DNA from: an uncultured Collinsella sp.
Lineage (GTDB): Bacteria; Actinomycetota; Coriobacteriia; Coriobacteriales; Coriobacteriaceae
Assembly: GCA_900553215.1 (NCBI GenBank)
Contig: USCJ01000022.1
Coordinates: 1-12,906, forward strand
DNA length: 12,906 nucleotides
Reading direction: 5' to 3'
The position numbers and the translations under genes were made by a program. The notes under the pieces are model-generated. The model did no database searches, was not told where the DNA came from, and saw only the letters and a program-made list of their open reading frames with translations. Below, piece by piece: positions 5,433-12,863 of the stretch (position 1 is the first letter of the stretch; every line of letters begins with the position of its first letter).

Positions 5433-7598
5433 CTATGCGTGGGCGCATTCCGCAACTTGCGAATCGAGCCATTCGATATCCTCGGCAAGATGCGCCACGC
5501 CCAGGTGGTGTCCACCCGGGCAGACCTCGTGCAGAAGGTTTTCGTCCTTGCCCAGCAGCGCGTAGGCGTCGCGAACGATATCGAGCTGCTCGTCTACGTT
5601 CGCAAGCCCGCGGGCGCCGTTGAGATGGTCTTTCTCGCAGCTCTGAACCAAGAGCGGCCGTGGCGCGACAAGCGATGCAATGTCGCCCATGTCGAGCAGA
5701 CGCCAGAGTCCAGGCGTGTAATTGCAGCTGCAATTGCCGTTGAGGTGCAGTAGCGAATCATCAACGCCGTACAGATAGCCCGAGACAAACGCCTTGCGCA
5801 CGCGCGGGTCGAGCGCGGCCAGGTACAACGTCATGTACCCACCGCCCGAGAAGCCAAAGCAGCCCAGGTCGTCCATGGCAATGTCACCGCGTGTCTCCAA
5901 GTAATCAATCAAGCACATGTTGTCCCAGGCGTTGAGGCCCGCGACCGTAAGACCCAGCGGCTCGGCCATACGTGCTTGATTCAGACACGTACCGCGCAGG
6001 TAGCTGTTCTCGTCGTCGCCCTGACCCTTCCAGTCACGACGGTATCCCCAACCACGCGCATCGGGGCAGACGGTCACATAACCCATGCGCGCCAAACGCA
6101 GACCGTAGTCGTAATTGAACTTACGCACGGCATCGTCGACCGCCGGCACGCCCGCAACGCCGGCTATGCTTGCAGCACCCGCCCCCTGGTGACCATGCGG
6201 GCAGATATAGCAGCGCTTGAGTCCCCGCTCGTCAAGCTTGGGGCGGGACGGCTCCAACAGGTAAAACGGCATCCACACATCGTGCTCAACCTGCAGCACC
6301 GCATGAGTACGCACGATGCTGCCGGCAACCCGCACGCGATTGAGCTCACGAATCTCAATCGGGGCGCGGTCCATAAGCGAAAGACCCAAAATATCGTACA
6401 GACGAGTCCTGGTCGCAGCCTTCCATGCCTCAAAGTCTGTGGGAGTCTTGCCCGTAAATGCGGCCGAGCGCCCCTCGCGCTTCAGTCGGGCGCGCAGCGC
6501 AGGTTCGTCCTCGTAGTACGTCTCGATGTGCACGGTGCGGCCATTGGCAGATAGCCCGGCCGTCTCTACCGCATCACCGTCGCCGCCCTCGGGATCCCAA
6601 CCATCCGTGCCGGCAAGCACTCGGTCACGCGCATAGCGTTCGGAATCCTGACCGGTCAGGCAATGCGCCCACGGCACCCAAGCGGCAGTATCACCCGCCG
6701 GGCCAAACAGGGCACCGCCGGCATACAGGGTGCCGTCATGTGCCGCTGGCTTATTCCAATCCCACCAACCCTCGAGTGAAATATGGGGGCCCAGCCAGCA
6801 TTCGAGCAAAACGGTCTGGGCCCACTCGCGCCATGGACGACCCAGATAGACCGATCCGGGGGCAATGCCCTCATCGGCTGTAAACGAACAGCCATGAAAC
6901 ACAAATCCGTACGGCTCGCCCTGGGGCGTGGAGGCTGCCGTTACATACCCGTTGACATCCATATCGCGGTTGAGCGAGCGAATCTCACACCCCTCAAAGT
7001 AGGCACGCGCGCCGCCAAAGATAAAGTCGACATCGCCCTCGATCCGGCAACGTCGAAAATACTGCCGCCCCACGCGGCGCGGGGCGAACTGCTTGGGGCC
7101 TATAAAGCCGCCCGGCTTGGCCTCGCGCGGCGGCAGCGGCCCCAAAAAGAGCGTGTCCTGGTGTCCCTTAATGCAGCAGGCATCGACAACCAGGCGGTCA
7201 CCATCGGCATACAGGGCAATCGCCTGGCCGACCTCGCGCCCATCACCGGCGTTGTTTTCGATTGTTAGACCCGCAAGCGTCACGTCGTCGGCATCGACCA
7301 GCACCGTGTACGTACGGAAGGCGCCGAGTCTTCCATCCTGGCCGCTACCATCTTCCGAAGGCATCTTGGCACCCAGGCCTCCCACGATACGCACGCTGTC
7401 GGCCGTCTCGCCCTCGAGCGTCACATGCGGACGACGAATTTCGACCTGCTCGCGATACTCGCCCGGCGCCACCAGCACACGCACCGGCACGGTCGTATCG
7501 GACACGCACCGCTCCGCCGCCTCGAGCGCCGCCGAAATGCTGCGATACGCGCCTTCGCGTTCGAGCGATACCTCAAAGAGCTGCTCTTTACCACTCAT
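5433..7598 (-). CDS. Bifunctional esterase: pectin methylesterase (CE8) fused to an alpha/beta-hydrolase esterase
   Basis: This 721-residue protein has two catalytic domains. Residues about 8-312 are a CE8 pectinesterase beta-helix, which removes methyl esters from galacturonate. The active-site set is intact: Q147 and D148 in GHQDTLF, nucleophile D191 in DFIFGGA, and R254/W256 in YLGRPW. Residues about 385-715 are an alpha/beta hydrolase of the dienelactone hydrolase / acetylxylan-esterase-like group. It has the nucleophile elbow GFSGGG (S584), a probable acid D657 (CEKDHL) and a histidine at H697/H698 (GGHHLG). Which ester this half cleaves, acetyl or methyl, is unknown. CE8 proteins are usually secreted, but no signal peptide is visible here, so cytoplasmic action on imported oligosaccharides is inferred. 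The ATG at 7596-7598 has only a weak GAAAG-like ribosome site. It lies 131 bp after the GH28 gene and 68 bp before the SGNH esterase gene. Confidence 0.9.
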   Translation of the reverse strand: MSGKEQLFEVSLEREGAYRSISAALEAAERCVSDTTVPVRVLVAPGEYREQVEIRRPHVTLEGETADSVRIVGGLGAKMPSEDGSGQDGRLGAFRTYTVLVDADDVTLAGLTIENNAGDGREVGQAIALYADGDRLVVDACCIKGHQDTLFLGPLPPREAKPGGFIGPKQFAPRRVGRQYFRRCRIEGDVDFIFGGARAYFEGCEIRSLNRDMDVNGYVTAASTPQGEPYGFVFHGCSFTADEGIAPGSVYLGRPWREWAQTVLLECWLGPHISLEGWWDWNKPAAHDGTLYAGGALFGPAGDTAAWVPWAHCLTGQDSERYARDRVLAGTDGWDPEGGDGDAVETAGLSANGRTVHIETYYEDEPALRARLKREGRSAAFTGKTPTDFEAWKAATRTRLYDILGLSLMDRAPIEIRELNRVRVAGSIVRTHAVLQVEHDVWMPFYLLEPSRPKLDERGLKRCYICPHGHQGAGAASIAGVAGVPAVDDAVRKFNYDYGLRLARMGYVTVCPDARGWGYRRDWKGQGDDENSYLRGTCLNQARMAEPLGLTVAGLNAWDNMCLIDYLETRGDIAMDDLGCFGFSGGGYMTLYLAALDPRVRKAFVSGYLYGVDDSLLHLNGNCSCNYTPGLWRLLDMGDIASLVAPRPLLVQSCEKDHLNGARGLANVDEQLDIVRDAYALLGKDENLLHEVCPGGHHLGVAHLAEDIEWLDSQVAECAHA

Positions 7599-7658
7599 CT
7601 GTCATTACGCTTTCTGTCACAGAACACCCACCATGCAATGCCGGCACCTATAGATTGC

Positions 7659-7690
7659 GTGCGACAGCCGGGCAGACCCGACCGGCGCAC
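7659..7690 (-). other. Imperfect hairpin between GH28 and the CE8 fusion gene
   Basis: Within the 131-bp gap 7599-7729, GTGCG and CGCAC close an inverted repeat with a CGGG/CCCG inner stem, some mismatches and a four-base loop. No T-tract follows on the minus strand. It could be an mRNA processing or stabilising structure, or a weak attenuator. Otherwise I see no operator copy or clear promoter in this gap. Confidence 0.3.
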
Positions 7691-7729
7691 GCCTCAACAT
7701 GCCGTATTCACTTGTGCAGGAGCACTACC

Positions 7730-9325
7730 CTACGCGCGGATAACCTTGTCGACGTTTTGCAGCTGCAGCTCGTCGCCATCCTGACCCTCGATGCGCACGT
7801 TCTGCAGGTCGAGGACTTTCACGTTCTGCGCGATGATGCCCTGGCGCACCATGGGCTCCACGCCGCAGGCCATGGCCGGCACAAAGGGCTCGGCATCGGC
7901 GGCAAAGGTCACATGGACATCCTGGAACGTCAGGCGCGTCACCTTGCTCTCGGGAAGGCCCGTGATATAGGCCGCGGCCGCATGGCAGTTGGTGGCCTCG
8001 ATATCGCAAAACGTCGTGGCGCCAAAGCCGGGCGTACGGTCGTCGACGGGCAGCGCCTCGCGAGACTGCACGTAGTCGGTCTTGCCGTCCTTGTCGCAGA
8101 AGTAGAACGAGTTGACCACGAAGGGCGTGAGCACCTTATCCATGCGAATGTGCTCGAAGGTGATGCCCTCGTTGACGGCGTCCTTGCCGCGTCCGCGGCG
8201 TGTCTTGACGCGCAGGCCGCGGTCGGTGCGCTCAAAGAGGCACTTGCTCACGGTGAGGTCCTTGATGCCGCCGGCGGCCTCGGATCCCAGCACCACGGCG
8301 CCGTGGCCGTCGTGCATGTAGCAGTGCGAGATCAGCACGTCGTGCGTGGCGGGACGGAGCTCGGGTTCAATGCCCAGTTTGCCGCTCTTGATGGCGATGC
8401 AGTCGTCGCCCACCGAGAACTGACAGCCAAGGATGCGGACAAAACCGCAGCTCTCGGGATCGAAACCGTCGGTGTTGTGGGAGTTCTTGGGACCCTCGAT
8501 GGACAGGCACAGGGCATCGACGTGCTCGCACAGAATGGGATGGATATTCCACGCCGGGCTGTTGCGCACGGTAAAGCCGGCAAGACTCACGTTTTCGCAC
8601 TCGGACAGGAAGATCATGCGCGGGCGGGCGATCTCGCGGCTCTCCTCGGGACGGAAGATGTTCTTAAAGTCCTTGTTCCACCAGTTGTCCTCGGCAAAAT
8701 CGGTCTGGCCGTCGATGGCGCCGCGGCCATAGATGCACACGTCGTGCACGCTCAGGCCCGTAAAGGTCGAACAGTAGGTCGAGAAGCTCTCGCCCTCCCA
8801 ACGGCCCAGGGGCAGCATATCGGTGCCGGCGTACCCAGCCCCCTCGTCACCCGTGACCGTGCCCGGAATGTAGGCAAGCGCGGCGCGGTCGTGGCGGGCC
8901 AGCAGCACCGCGCCCTCGGCAAGCTCGATGTTGATATTGCTCTTAAGGAAGAGGGACTTGATGCGGTAGTTGCCGGCGGGGATCAGCACGCGCCCGCCCT
9001 TGGGGCAGGCCATGATGGCAGCCTGAATGTTGGTGGTGTCATCGTGCTCGGCATCGCCCTTGGCTCCGCAGTCGCGAACGTTGATGGTAAAGGGCTCCGC
9101 CGGCGTGGTGACGCCTACGCTCAACTCGCGCTCGCCGCAGACAAAGCGGATCAGGTTGCGCTTGCCGGGAGTCAGGCCATCGACATAGGTCTCGACCGTA
9201 TTCGTGGTACCGGCGGGCTCATCGTTGACAAAGATCTCCCACGTATCGGCACAGGTAAAGTAGCCGCCATCGTCGAGCTCGATAACGGCCGCGCGGGCAT
9301 TGCGCCAGATAACGTTCGTCTCCAT
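7730..9325 (-). CDS. Glycoside hydrolase family 28, exo-polygalacturonase-type, cytoplasmic
   Basis: This 531-residue protein is a GH28 right-handed beta-helix. All four family motifs are present: NTDGFD (N284, D286), GDDC (D307, D308), GHG (H341) and RVK (372-374). Enzymes of this family cut alpha-1,4 bonds of polygalacturonan, or alternating bonds of rhamnogalacturonan, by inversion. About 80 residues before the barrel look like a fibronectin III-like N-terminal domain, as in the bacterial exo-acting members, which suggests release of galacturonate units from chain ends. No signal peptide is seen, which fits processing of imported oligosaccharides. The start is the ATG at 9323-9325 with GAGGGAG upstream; an in-frame TTG 15 bases earlier is less likely because the ribosome site would fall inside the gene. 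It lies 114 bp after the transporter and its terminator. I saw no clear promoter of its own, so expression may depend on readthrough. Confidence 0.92.
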   Translation of the reverse strand: METNVIWRNARAAVIELDDGGYFTCADTWEIFVNDEPAGTTNTVETYVDGLTPGKRNLIRFVCGERELSVGVTTPAEPFTINVRDCGAKGDAEHDDTTNIQAAIMACPKGGRVLIPAGNYRIKSLFLKSNINIELAEGAVLLARHDRAALAYIPGTVTGDEGAGYAGTDMLPLGRWEGESFSTYCSTFTGLSVHDVCIYGRGAIDGQTDFAEDNWWNKDFKNIFRPEESREIARPRMIFLSECENVSLAGFTVRNSPAWNIHPILCEHVDALCLSIEGPKNSHNTDGFDPESCGFVRILGCQFSVGDDCIAIKSGKLGIEPELRPATHDVLISHCYMHDGHGAVVLGSEAAGGIKDLTVSKCLFERTDRGLRVKTRRGRGKDAVNEGITFEHIRMDKVLTPFVVNSFYFCDKDGKTDYVQSREALPVDDRTPGFGATTFCDIEATNCHAAAAYITGLPESKVTRLTFQDVHVTFAADAEPFVPAMACGVEPMVRQGIIAQNVKVLDLQNVRIEGQDGDELQLQNVDKVIRA

Positions 9326-9371
9326 GGGTCTCTCCCTCAAATGTAATCAGAAGTTCATACTACTCGTTTTT

Positions 9372-9415
9372 AAAAAAGGGCCGTACCCGCCGGTGGATCT
9401 CCGGTGGCACGGCCC
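9372..9415 (-). terminator. Intrinsic terminator after the GPH transporter
   Basis: GGGCCGT and ACGGCCC (9409-9415 and 9378-9384) form a stem enclosing an inner ACCGG/CCGG hairpin. On the minus strand it is followed directly by six T. It starts 24 bases after the transporter stop codon and separates the transporter from the GH28 gene. Some readthrough is possible. Confidence 0.85.
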
Positions 9416-9439
9416 TGTGGTTTGGACGATGCGCCTGCC

Positions 9440-10999
9440 CTACTCGGCGGGAATTACGCTGCCGTCCTGGAAGCCAACATTGTTGTGGGCGAAGCAGTCC
9501 TCGTACTTAAAGCCGGAGAGCTCCTCGCAAAGCGCCTTGACCTCGGGCTTGACGTCGGCCATCTTGCCACCCTCCTTGACACGGTGGATCTCGTCGCAAA
9601 GGATGTCGCACTGCTCCTTGTCGATCTTGATGCCGCGGGCAAGGACGGCCGCGAGCAGGAAGAAGCCGGCGCAGCCGATGAGCATGTAGCCGCAGATGTA
9701 CAGAGGCACGGTGGCGGGCTGGGTCACGGCGTCGCTGTTGCCGGCGGTCTGAATGAAGCCGGAGGCAGCAAGGACGATAGCCCATACGTTGACGGCAACA
9801 GCCTGGGCGATCTGCTGGCAGAGCTGCTGTGCGGAGCTGTAGATGCCCTCGCGACGACGCAGGGTGATGAGCTCATCGACATCGGGGATGTAGTTGAGCA
9901 GAACATCGGGCAGATACTGGAAGCCAACGTAGAAGAACTTCCAGATGGCGAAGATGATGGGGTAGGCGATCATGGCGATGGCGACCGTAGAGGTGCCGTT
10001 GATCTGACCAAAGGCGAAGTAGTTGTAGGCGATGATGCACGCGGCGCAACCGACGTTTGCCAGGTACCAAGACTTATGGAAGCCCTTCTTGGCCATGAGG
10101 GCGACCCAGATGGCGGTGCAGACGATAGCGACGACCTTGCCGGGCATCTCCATCACGGACTCGTAGGACTTAGGAATCTGCAGACAGTAGACGATGAAGA
10201 AGGACAGGCACGCAGACCAGCAGGCAGCGGCGAGCTTCGTGGAGACCTGCGCATACAGGACCTTGCGGAAGGACTTGTTGCGGAAGGTAGAGATAACGTC
10301 GATGAAAAACTTCTTGATACCCTCGCCGACGCTCTCGATCTTCTCCTGAGCGACCTCCTCGGGGGTGTGCTCCCACGTGGACAGGTACACGCACAGCAGC
10401 GAGATTGCCATGACCGAAGCGTTAATCGTAGCGATGATGAAGTAGCTGAACGGGTTGGTCTCGCCGAAGGTGCCAAAGCCAAAGCCGACGAGTGCTGCCA
10501 TCAGGAAGCCGGCGGCGTTACCAAAGAGGTGCTTGTAGCCGGTGAGGTACGTACGCTCCTTGAAGTCATCGGTCATCTCGATGGTAAGCGGCGACAGGTT
10601 GGCGGTGCAGAACGTGTACGCGACGTTGTAGATCAGGTACAACACAAAGTAGTACGGGAAACCAAACGGCGTAGCCACAAAGATGAGCGGCTCAGCGACC
10701 ATCATCGGGATAGCCAGCAAGATCCAGAAACGGCGGCGGCCAAAGATGCGGCCGATCTTAGTAGCGTAGAAGTTATCGGCCACAAAGCCCATGAGCGGGC
10801 ACAGAATGGCGTTGAGATAGATGGCGAACGAGCTGATCAGCGCAGCCTCGCCTGCGGACAGACCACACTCCGTGGACAGGAACAGCACCATGTAGCTGTG
10901 CGTAAAGCTCAGGGCACCGGAGTTGAGCATGCCGCCCATACCAAAGCCCAAGCGCGTCCAGAATGTGATCTTGCGCTTTTTACCGATCTTGTTAGTCAT
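9440..10999 (-). CDS. GPH-family (glycoside-pentoside-hexuronide) sugar:cation symporter
   Basis: This 519-residue membrane protein has about 12 hydrophobic segments. It carries the GPH/MelB-type signature after the second segment, GFVADNFYATKIGRIFGRRR (71-90) with D75, followed by FWILLAIP. The family imports sugars or uronides with Na+ or H+. Here the likely cargo is pectin-derived oligo-uronides, judged only from the neighbouring genes. After the last hydrophobic segment there is a hydrophilic cytoplasmic tail of about 65 residues, making it somewhat longer than MelB. The start was set at the ATG at 10997-10999 with GAGGGAG just upstream. An upstream in-frame start at 11077 lacks membrane-protein similarity. 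Its promoter and three LacI-type operators lie in the 379 bp upstream, and a terminator follows. It is the only transporter in the window. Confidence 0.9.
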   Translation of the reverse strand: MTNKIGKKRKITFWTRLGFGMGGMLNSGALSFTHSYMVLFLSTECGLSAGEAALISSFAIYLNAILCPLMGFVADNFYATKIGRIFGRRRFWILLAIPMMVAEPLIFVATPFGFPYYFVLYLIYNVAYTFCTANLSPLTIEMTDDFKERTYLTGYKHLFGNAAGFLMAALVGFGFGTFGETNPFSYFIIATINASVMAISLLCVYLSTWEHTPEEVAQEKIESVGEGIKKFFIDVISTFRNKSFRKVLYAQVSTKLAAACWSACLSFFIVYCLQIPKSYESVMEMPGKVVAIVCTAIWVALMAKKGFHKSWYLANVGCAACIIAYNYFAFGQINGTSTVAIAMIAYPIIFAIWKFFYVGFQYLPDVLLNYIPDVDELITLRRREGIYSSAQQLCQQIAQAVAVNVWAIVLAASGFIQTAGNSDAVTQPATVPLYICGYMLIGCAGFFLLAAVLARGIKIDKEQCDILCDEIHRVKEGGKMADVKPEVKALCEELSGFKYEDCFAHNNVGFQDGSVIPAE

Positions 11000-11082
11000 C
11001 GAGCTCCCTCTCTTTTCTCGATTGTCTTGTAACAAGACATTGGAGTCCATACCGATGTCTGTCTGCATATCGCCCACTCGTA

Positions 11083-11098
11083 GGGTGAACGTTTAGCT
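11083..11098. promoter_or_regulatory. LacI-type operator, copy C, at the transporter transcription start
   Basis: GGGTGAACGTTTAGCT contains the shared 10-mer GGTGAACGTT (11084-11093). Its centre is exactly 40 bp from copy D. It lies just downstream of the predicted -10, covering the expected transcription start near 11094, a position suited to repression. Confidence 0.85.
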
Positions 11099-11100
11099 AG

Positions 11101-11129
11101 ATTATGCGCGATTGCATATGATAGGTGAA
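11101..11129 (-). promoter_or_regulatory. Promoter of the GPH transporter
   Basis: On the minus strand, TTCACC (11124-11129) as -35 and CATAAT (11101-11106) as -10 are separated by exactly 17 bp. The -35 is formed by the half-site of operator D, and operator C covers the start. The predicted leader is about 95 bases. This is a sigma-70-type promoter that a bound regulator would occlude twice. Confidence 0.65.
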
Positions 11130-11138
11130 CGTTCACTT
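11123..11138. promoter_or_regulatory. LacI-type operator, copy D, overlapping the -35
   Basis: AGGTGAACGTTCACTT contains a perfect 12-bp palindrome, GTGAACGTTCAC (11125-11136). It is the most symmetrical of the five copies and the best guess at the regulator's ideal site. Confidence 0.88.
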
Positions 11139-11242
11139 GTATATTATCCTTGAACGGTCGTTTTTTGCCGTTAAACGGATATCTGACTTGAAAAAAATCA
11201 CGATTACATGGGTATTGAGTGGGTTTAAATTTGAGGTCGATT

Positions 11243-11258
11243 AGGTGAACGTTTATTG
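11243..11258. promoter_or_regulatory. LacI-type operator, copy E, distal
   Basis: AGGTGAACGTTTATTG holds the shared 10-mer, with its centre 120 bp upstream of copy D and 160 bp from copy C. It is too far away to touch the promoter directly. It may act as an auxiliary site for looping, or serve a second promoter that I could not identify. The stretch 11139-11242 between D and E is AT-rich with no gene and has one half-site-like TGAACGG at 11151-11157. Confidence 0.75.
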
Positions 11259-11300
11259 TTTTCGCCGCTCCCGTACCCTCAGGAAGACACGCCCGAACAG

Positions 11301-11346
11301 ACAGAACAAACATGGCCCCGCCGGGAACACTCCCGACGGGGCCATG
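11301..11346 (-). terminator. Intrinsic terminator after uxaA
   Basis: Two 16-base arms (11331-11346 and 11311-11326) pair at 15 of 16 positions around a 4-base loop, giving a very GC-rich stem. On the minus strand it is followed by TTTGTTCT. It begins 32 bases after the uxaA stop codon and isolates uxaA from the transporter promoter region. Confidence 0.85.
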
Positions 11347-11378
11347 GTCAATAGCGCCCTATGCGAACCCATTTACCG

Positions 11379-12863
11379 CTACAGGCAGACGCCATCCTTC
11401 CAAATGCTGATCTCGTGGCAGCCGCGACGCTCGGCACTCGTAAGCTTGCCGCTCGCCGTGTCCAGCACCATCTGATACAGGTCGTCGGCAGCCTCATCGA
11501 GCGTGCGCTCGCCCGTAGCCACCACGCCGGCGTTAAAGTCCATCCAGTTGGCCTTGTGGTCGCACAGACGCTGGTTGGTGAACACCTTGAGTGTAGGCGC
11601 CGGTGCGCCAAACGGCGTGCCGCGGCCGGTCGAGAACAGGATTACGTGGCAGCCGGCAGCCGTCAGGGCCGTGGTGGATACCATGTCGTTGCCCGGACCG
11701 CACAGCATGTTCAGGCCATGCTTGGTAGCCTGACCGGCATACGGCAGCACGTCGACGATGGGGGCAGATCCGCCCTTTTGCACGCAGCCGCAGCTCTTGT
11801 CCTCGAGCGTGGTAATGCCGCCGTCCTTGTTGCCGGGGCTCGGGTTCTCATAGACGACCTCGCCGTGGCTGATAAAGTAGTCCTTAAAGCCGTTGAGCAT
11901 GTCGGAGGCGGCATTGAAGACGTCCTGGCTCTCACAGCGATCGAGCAGAATGCTCTCCGCGCCAAACATCTCGGGAACCTCGGTGAGCACCGACGTGCCG
12001 CCGCGGGCGACAACCATATCGCTCACGCGACCGATCGTGGGGTTGGCGGTAATGCCCGAAAGACCGTCAGAGCCGCCGCACTTAAGGCCAATGACCAGCT
12101 CGGAGGCAGGAATGGGCTCACGCTTGGCCTGCTTGGCCAGGTCGGCAAGCTCGGACAGGATCTTGTGACCCTCGACCTGCTCGTCGGCTACATTCTGGCA
12201 GGCGAGGAATCGAACGCGCTCGCGATCAAAGTCACCGAGCTCGTCGAGTACCTGCTGGTGCGTGCAGTTTTCGCAACCGAGGGACAGGAACAGCACACCC
12301 GCAGCGTTTGCGTGACGCGAGAGCGCCACCAGCAGACGGCGCGTCTGGGCATGGTCGGCACCGGTCTGCGAGCAGCCAAAGGGATGCGGGAAGTAGTAAA
12401 CGCCCTCCAGCGAGCCCTCGACCAGATCCTGAGCCTGCTCGCACATGGCACGTGCGACCTCGTTGACGCAGCCGACCGTGGGGATGATCCACAGCTCGTT
12501 GCGCGTGGCGGCGCGGCCGTCAGCGCGGCGGAAGCCCATAAAGGTCTCGGGCTCAACCGGCTCAACGACCGGATGCGTCGGGTTGTAAGCGTACTCGACC
12601 TCGCCCGAAAGGTTGGTCTTGACGTTATGTGTATGAAGCCACTGACCGGGCTGGATGTCGCCCGTCACGTGGCCGATAGGAAGACCGTACTTGACGACGT
12701 CCTCCCCCGCCGCAATGGCACGCACGGCCATCTTGTGGCCCTGCGGGATATCCTCCGCGGCAACGACCTCGCCCACCCCGGGAACCGCGACGGCGGTGCC
12801 CTTGGCAAGCGGCGACAGCGCGACGATCACGTTATCGGCCGGATTGATCTGGATAGTATTCAT
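11379..12863 (-). CDS. uxaA: Altronate dehydratase (UxaA)
   Basis: This 494-residue full-length protein is altronate dehydratase (EC 4.2.1.7), which converts D-altronate to 2-keto-3-deoxy-D-gluconate in the cytoplasmic D-galacturonate pathway. The N-terminal 80 residues or so form the SAF domain. The catalytic domain follows with conserved blocks GFRRADGRAATRN (110-122), HPFGCSQTG (160-168), SLGCENC (194-200), KCGGSDGLSG (261-270) and CGPGNDMVSTTAL. Length and order match the E. coli enzyme. The ATG at 12861-12863 fits the family N-terminus (MNTIQINPADNV). A ribosome site AGGA lies about 9 bases upstream. The frame remains open above it to the window edge, but without another start codon. The 43 bases upstream hold no copy of the shared operator. 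Its partners (isomerase, tagaturonate reductase, KDG kinase) are not in the window and may lie beyond the right edge. Confidence 0.95.
   Translation of the reverse strand: MNTIQINPADNVIVALSPLAKGTAVAVPGVGEVVAAEDIPQGHKMAVRAIAAGEDVVKYGLPIGHVTGDIQPGQWLHTHNVKTNLSGEVEYAYNPTHPVVEPVEPETFMGFRRADGRAATRNELWIIPTVGCVNEVARAMCEQAQDLVEGSLEGVYYFPHPFGCSQTGADHAQTRRLLVALSRHANAAGVLFLSLGCENCTHQQVLDELGDFDRERVRFLACQNVADEQVEGHKILSELADLAKQAKREPIPASELVIGLKCGGSDGLSGITANPTIGRVSDMVVARGGTSVLTEVPEMFGAESILLDRCESQDVFNAASDMLNGFKDYFISHGEVVYENPSPGNKDGGITTLEDKSCGCVQKGGSAPIVDVLPYAGQATKHGLNMLCGPGNDMVSTTALTAAGCHVILFSTGRGTPFGAPAPTLKVFTNQRLCDHKANWMDFNAGVVATGERTLDEAADDLYQMVLDTASGKLTSAERRGCHEISIWKDGVCL

Noticed and set aside
5365..5733. 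Longer N-terminus for the SGNH esterase running back to 5733
   Set aside because: It overlaps the end of the CE8 fusion gene, is Arg-rich and without domain similarity. The ATG at 5364 has GAGGAG 6 bases upstream and leads straight into the GDS block.
11000..11077. Longer N-terminus for the GPH transporter starting at 11077
   Set aside because: The extra 26 residues are hydrophilic and unlike the family, and the ATG at 10999 has a good ribosome site and family-like start.
4614..11258. The repeated motif as a CcpA-type catabolite site (cre)
   Set aside because: The cre consensus needs additional bases between the TG/CA ends and the central CG. These sites have TGAACGTTCA spacing, which points to a dedicated LacI-family regulator.
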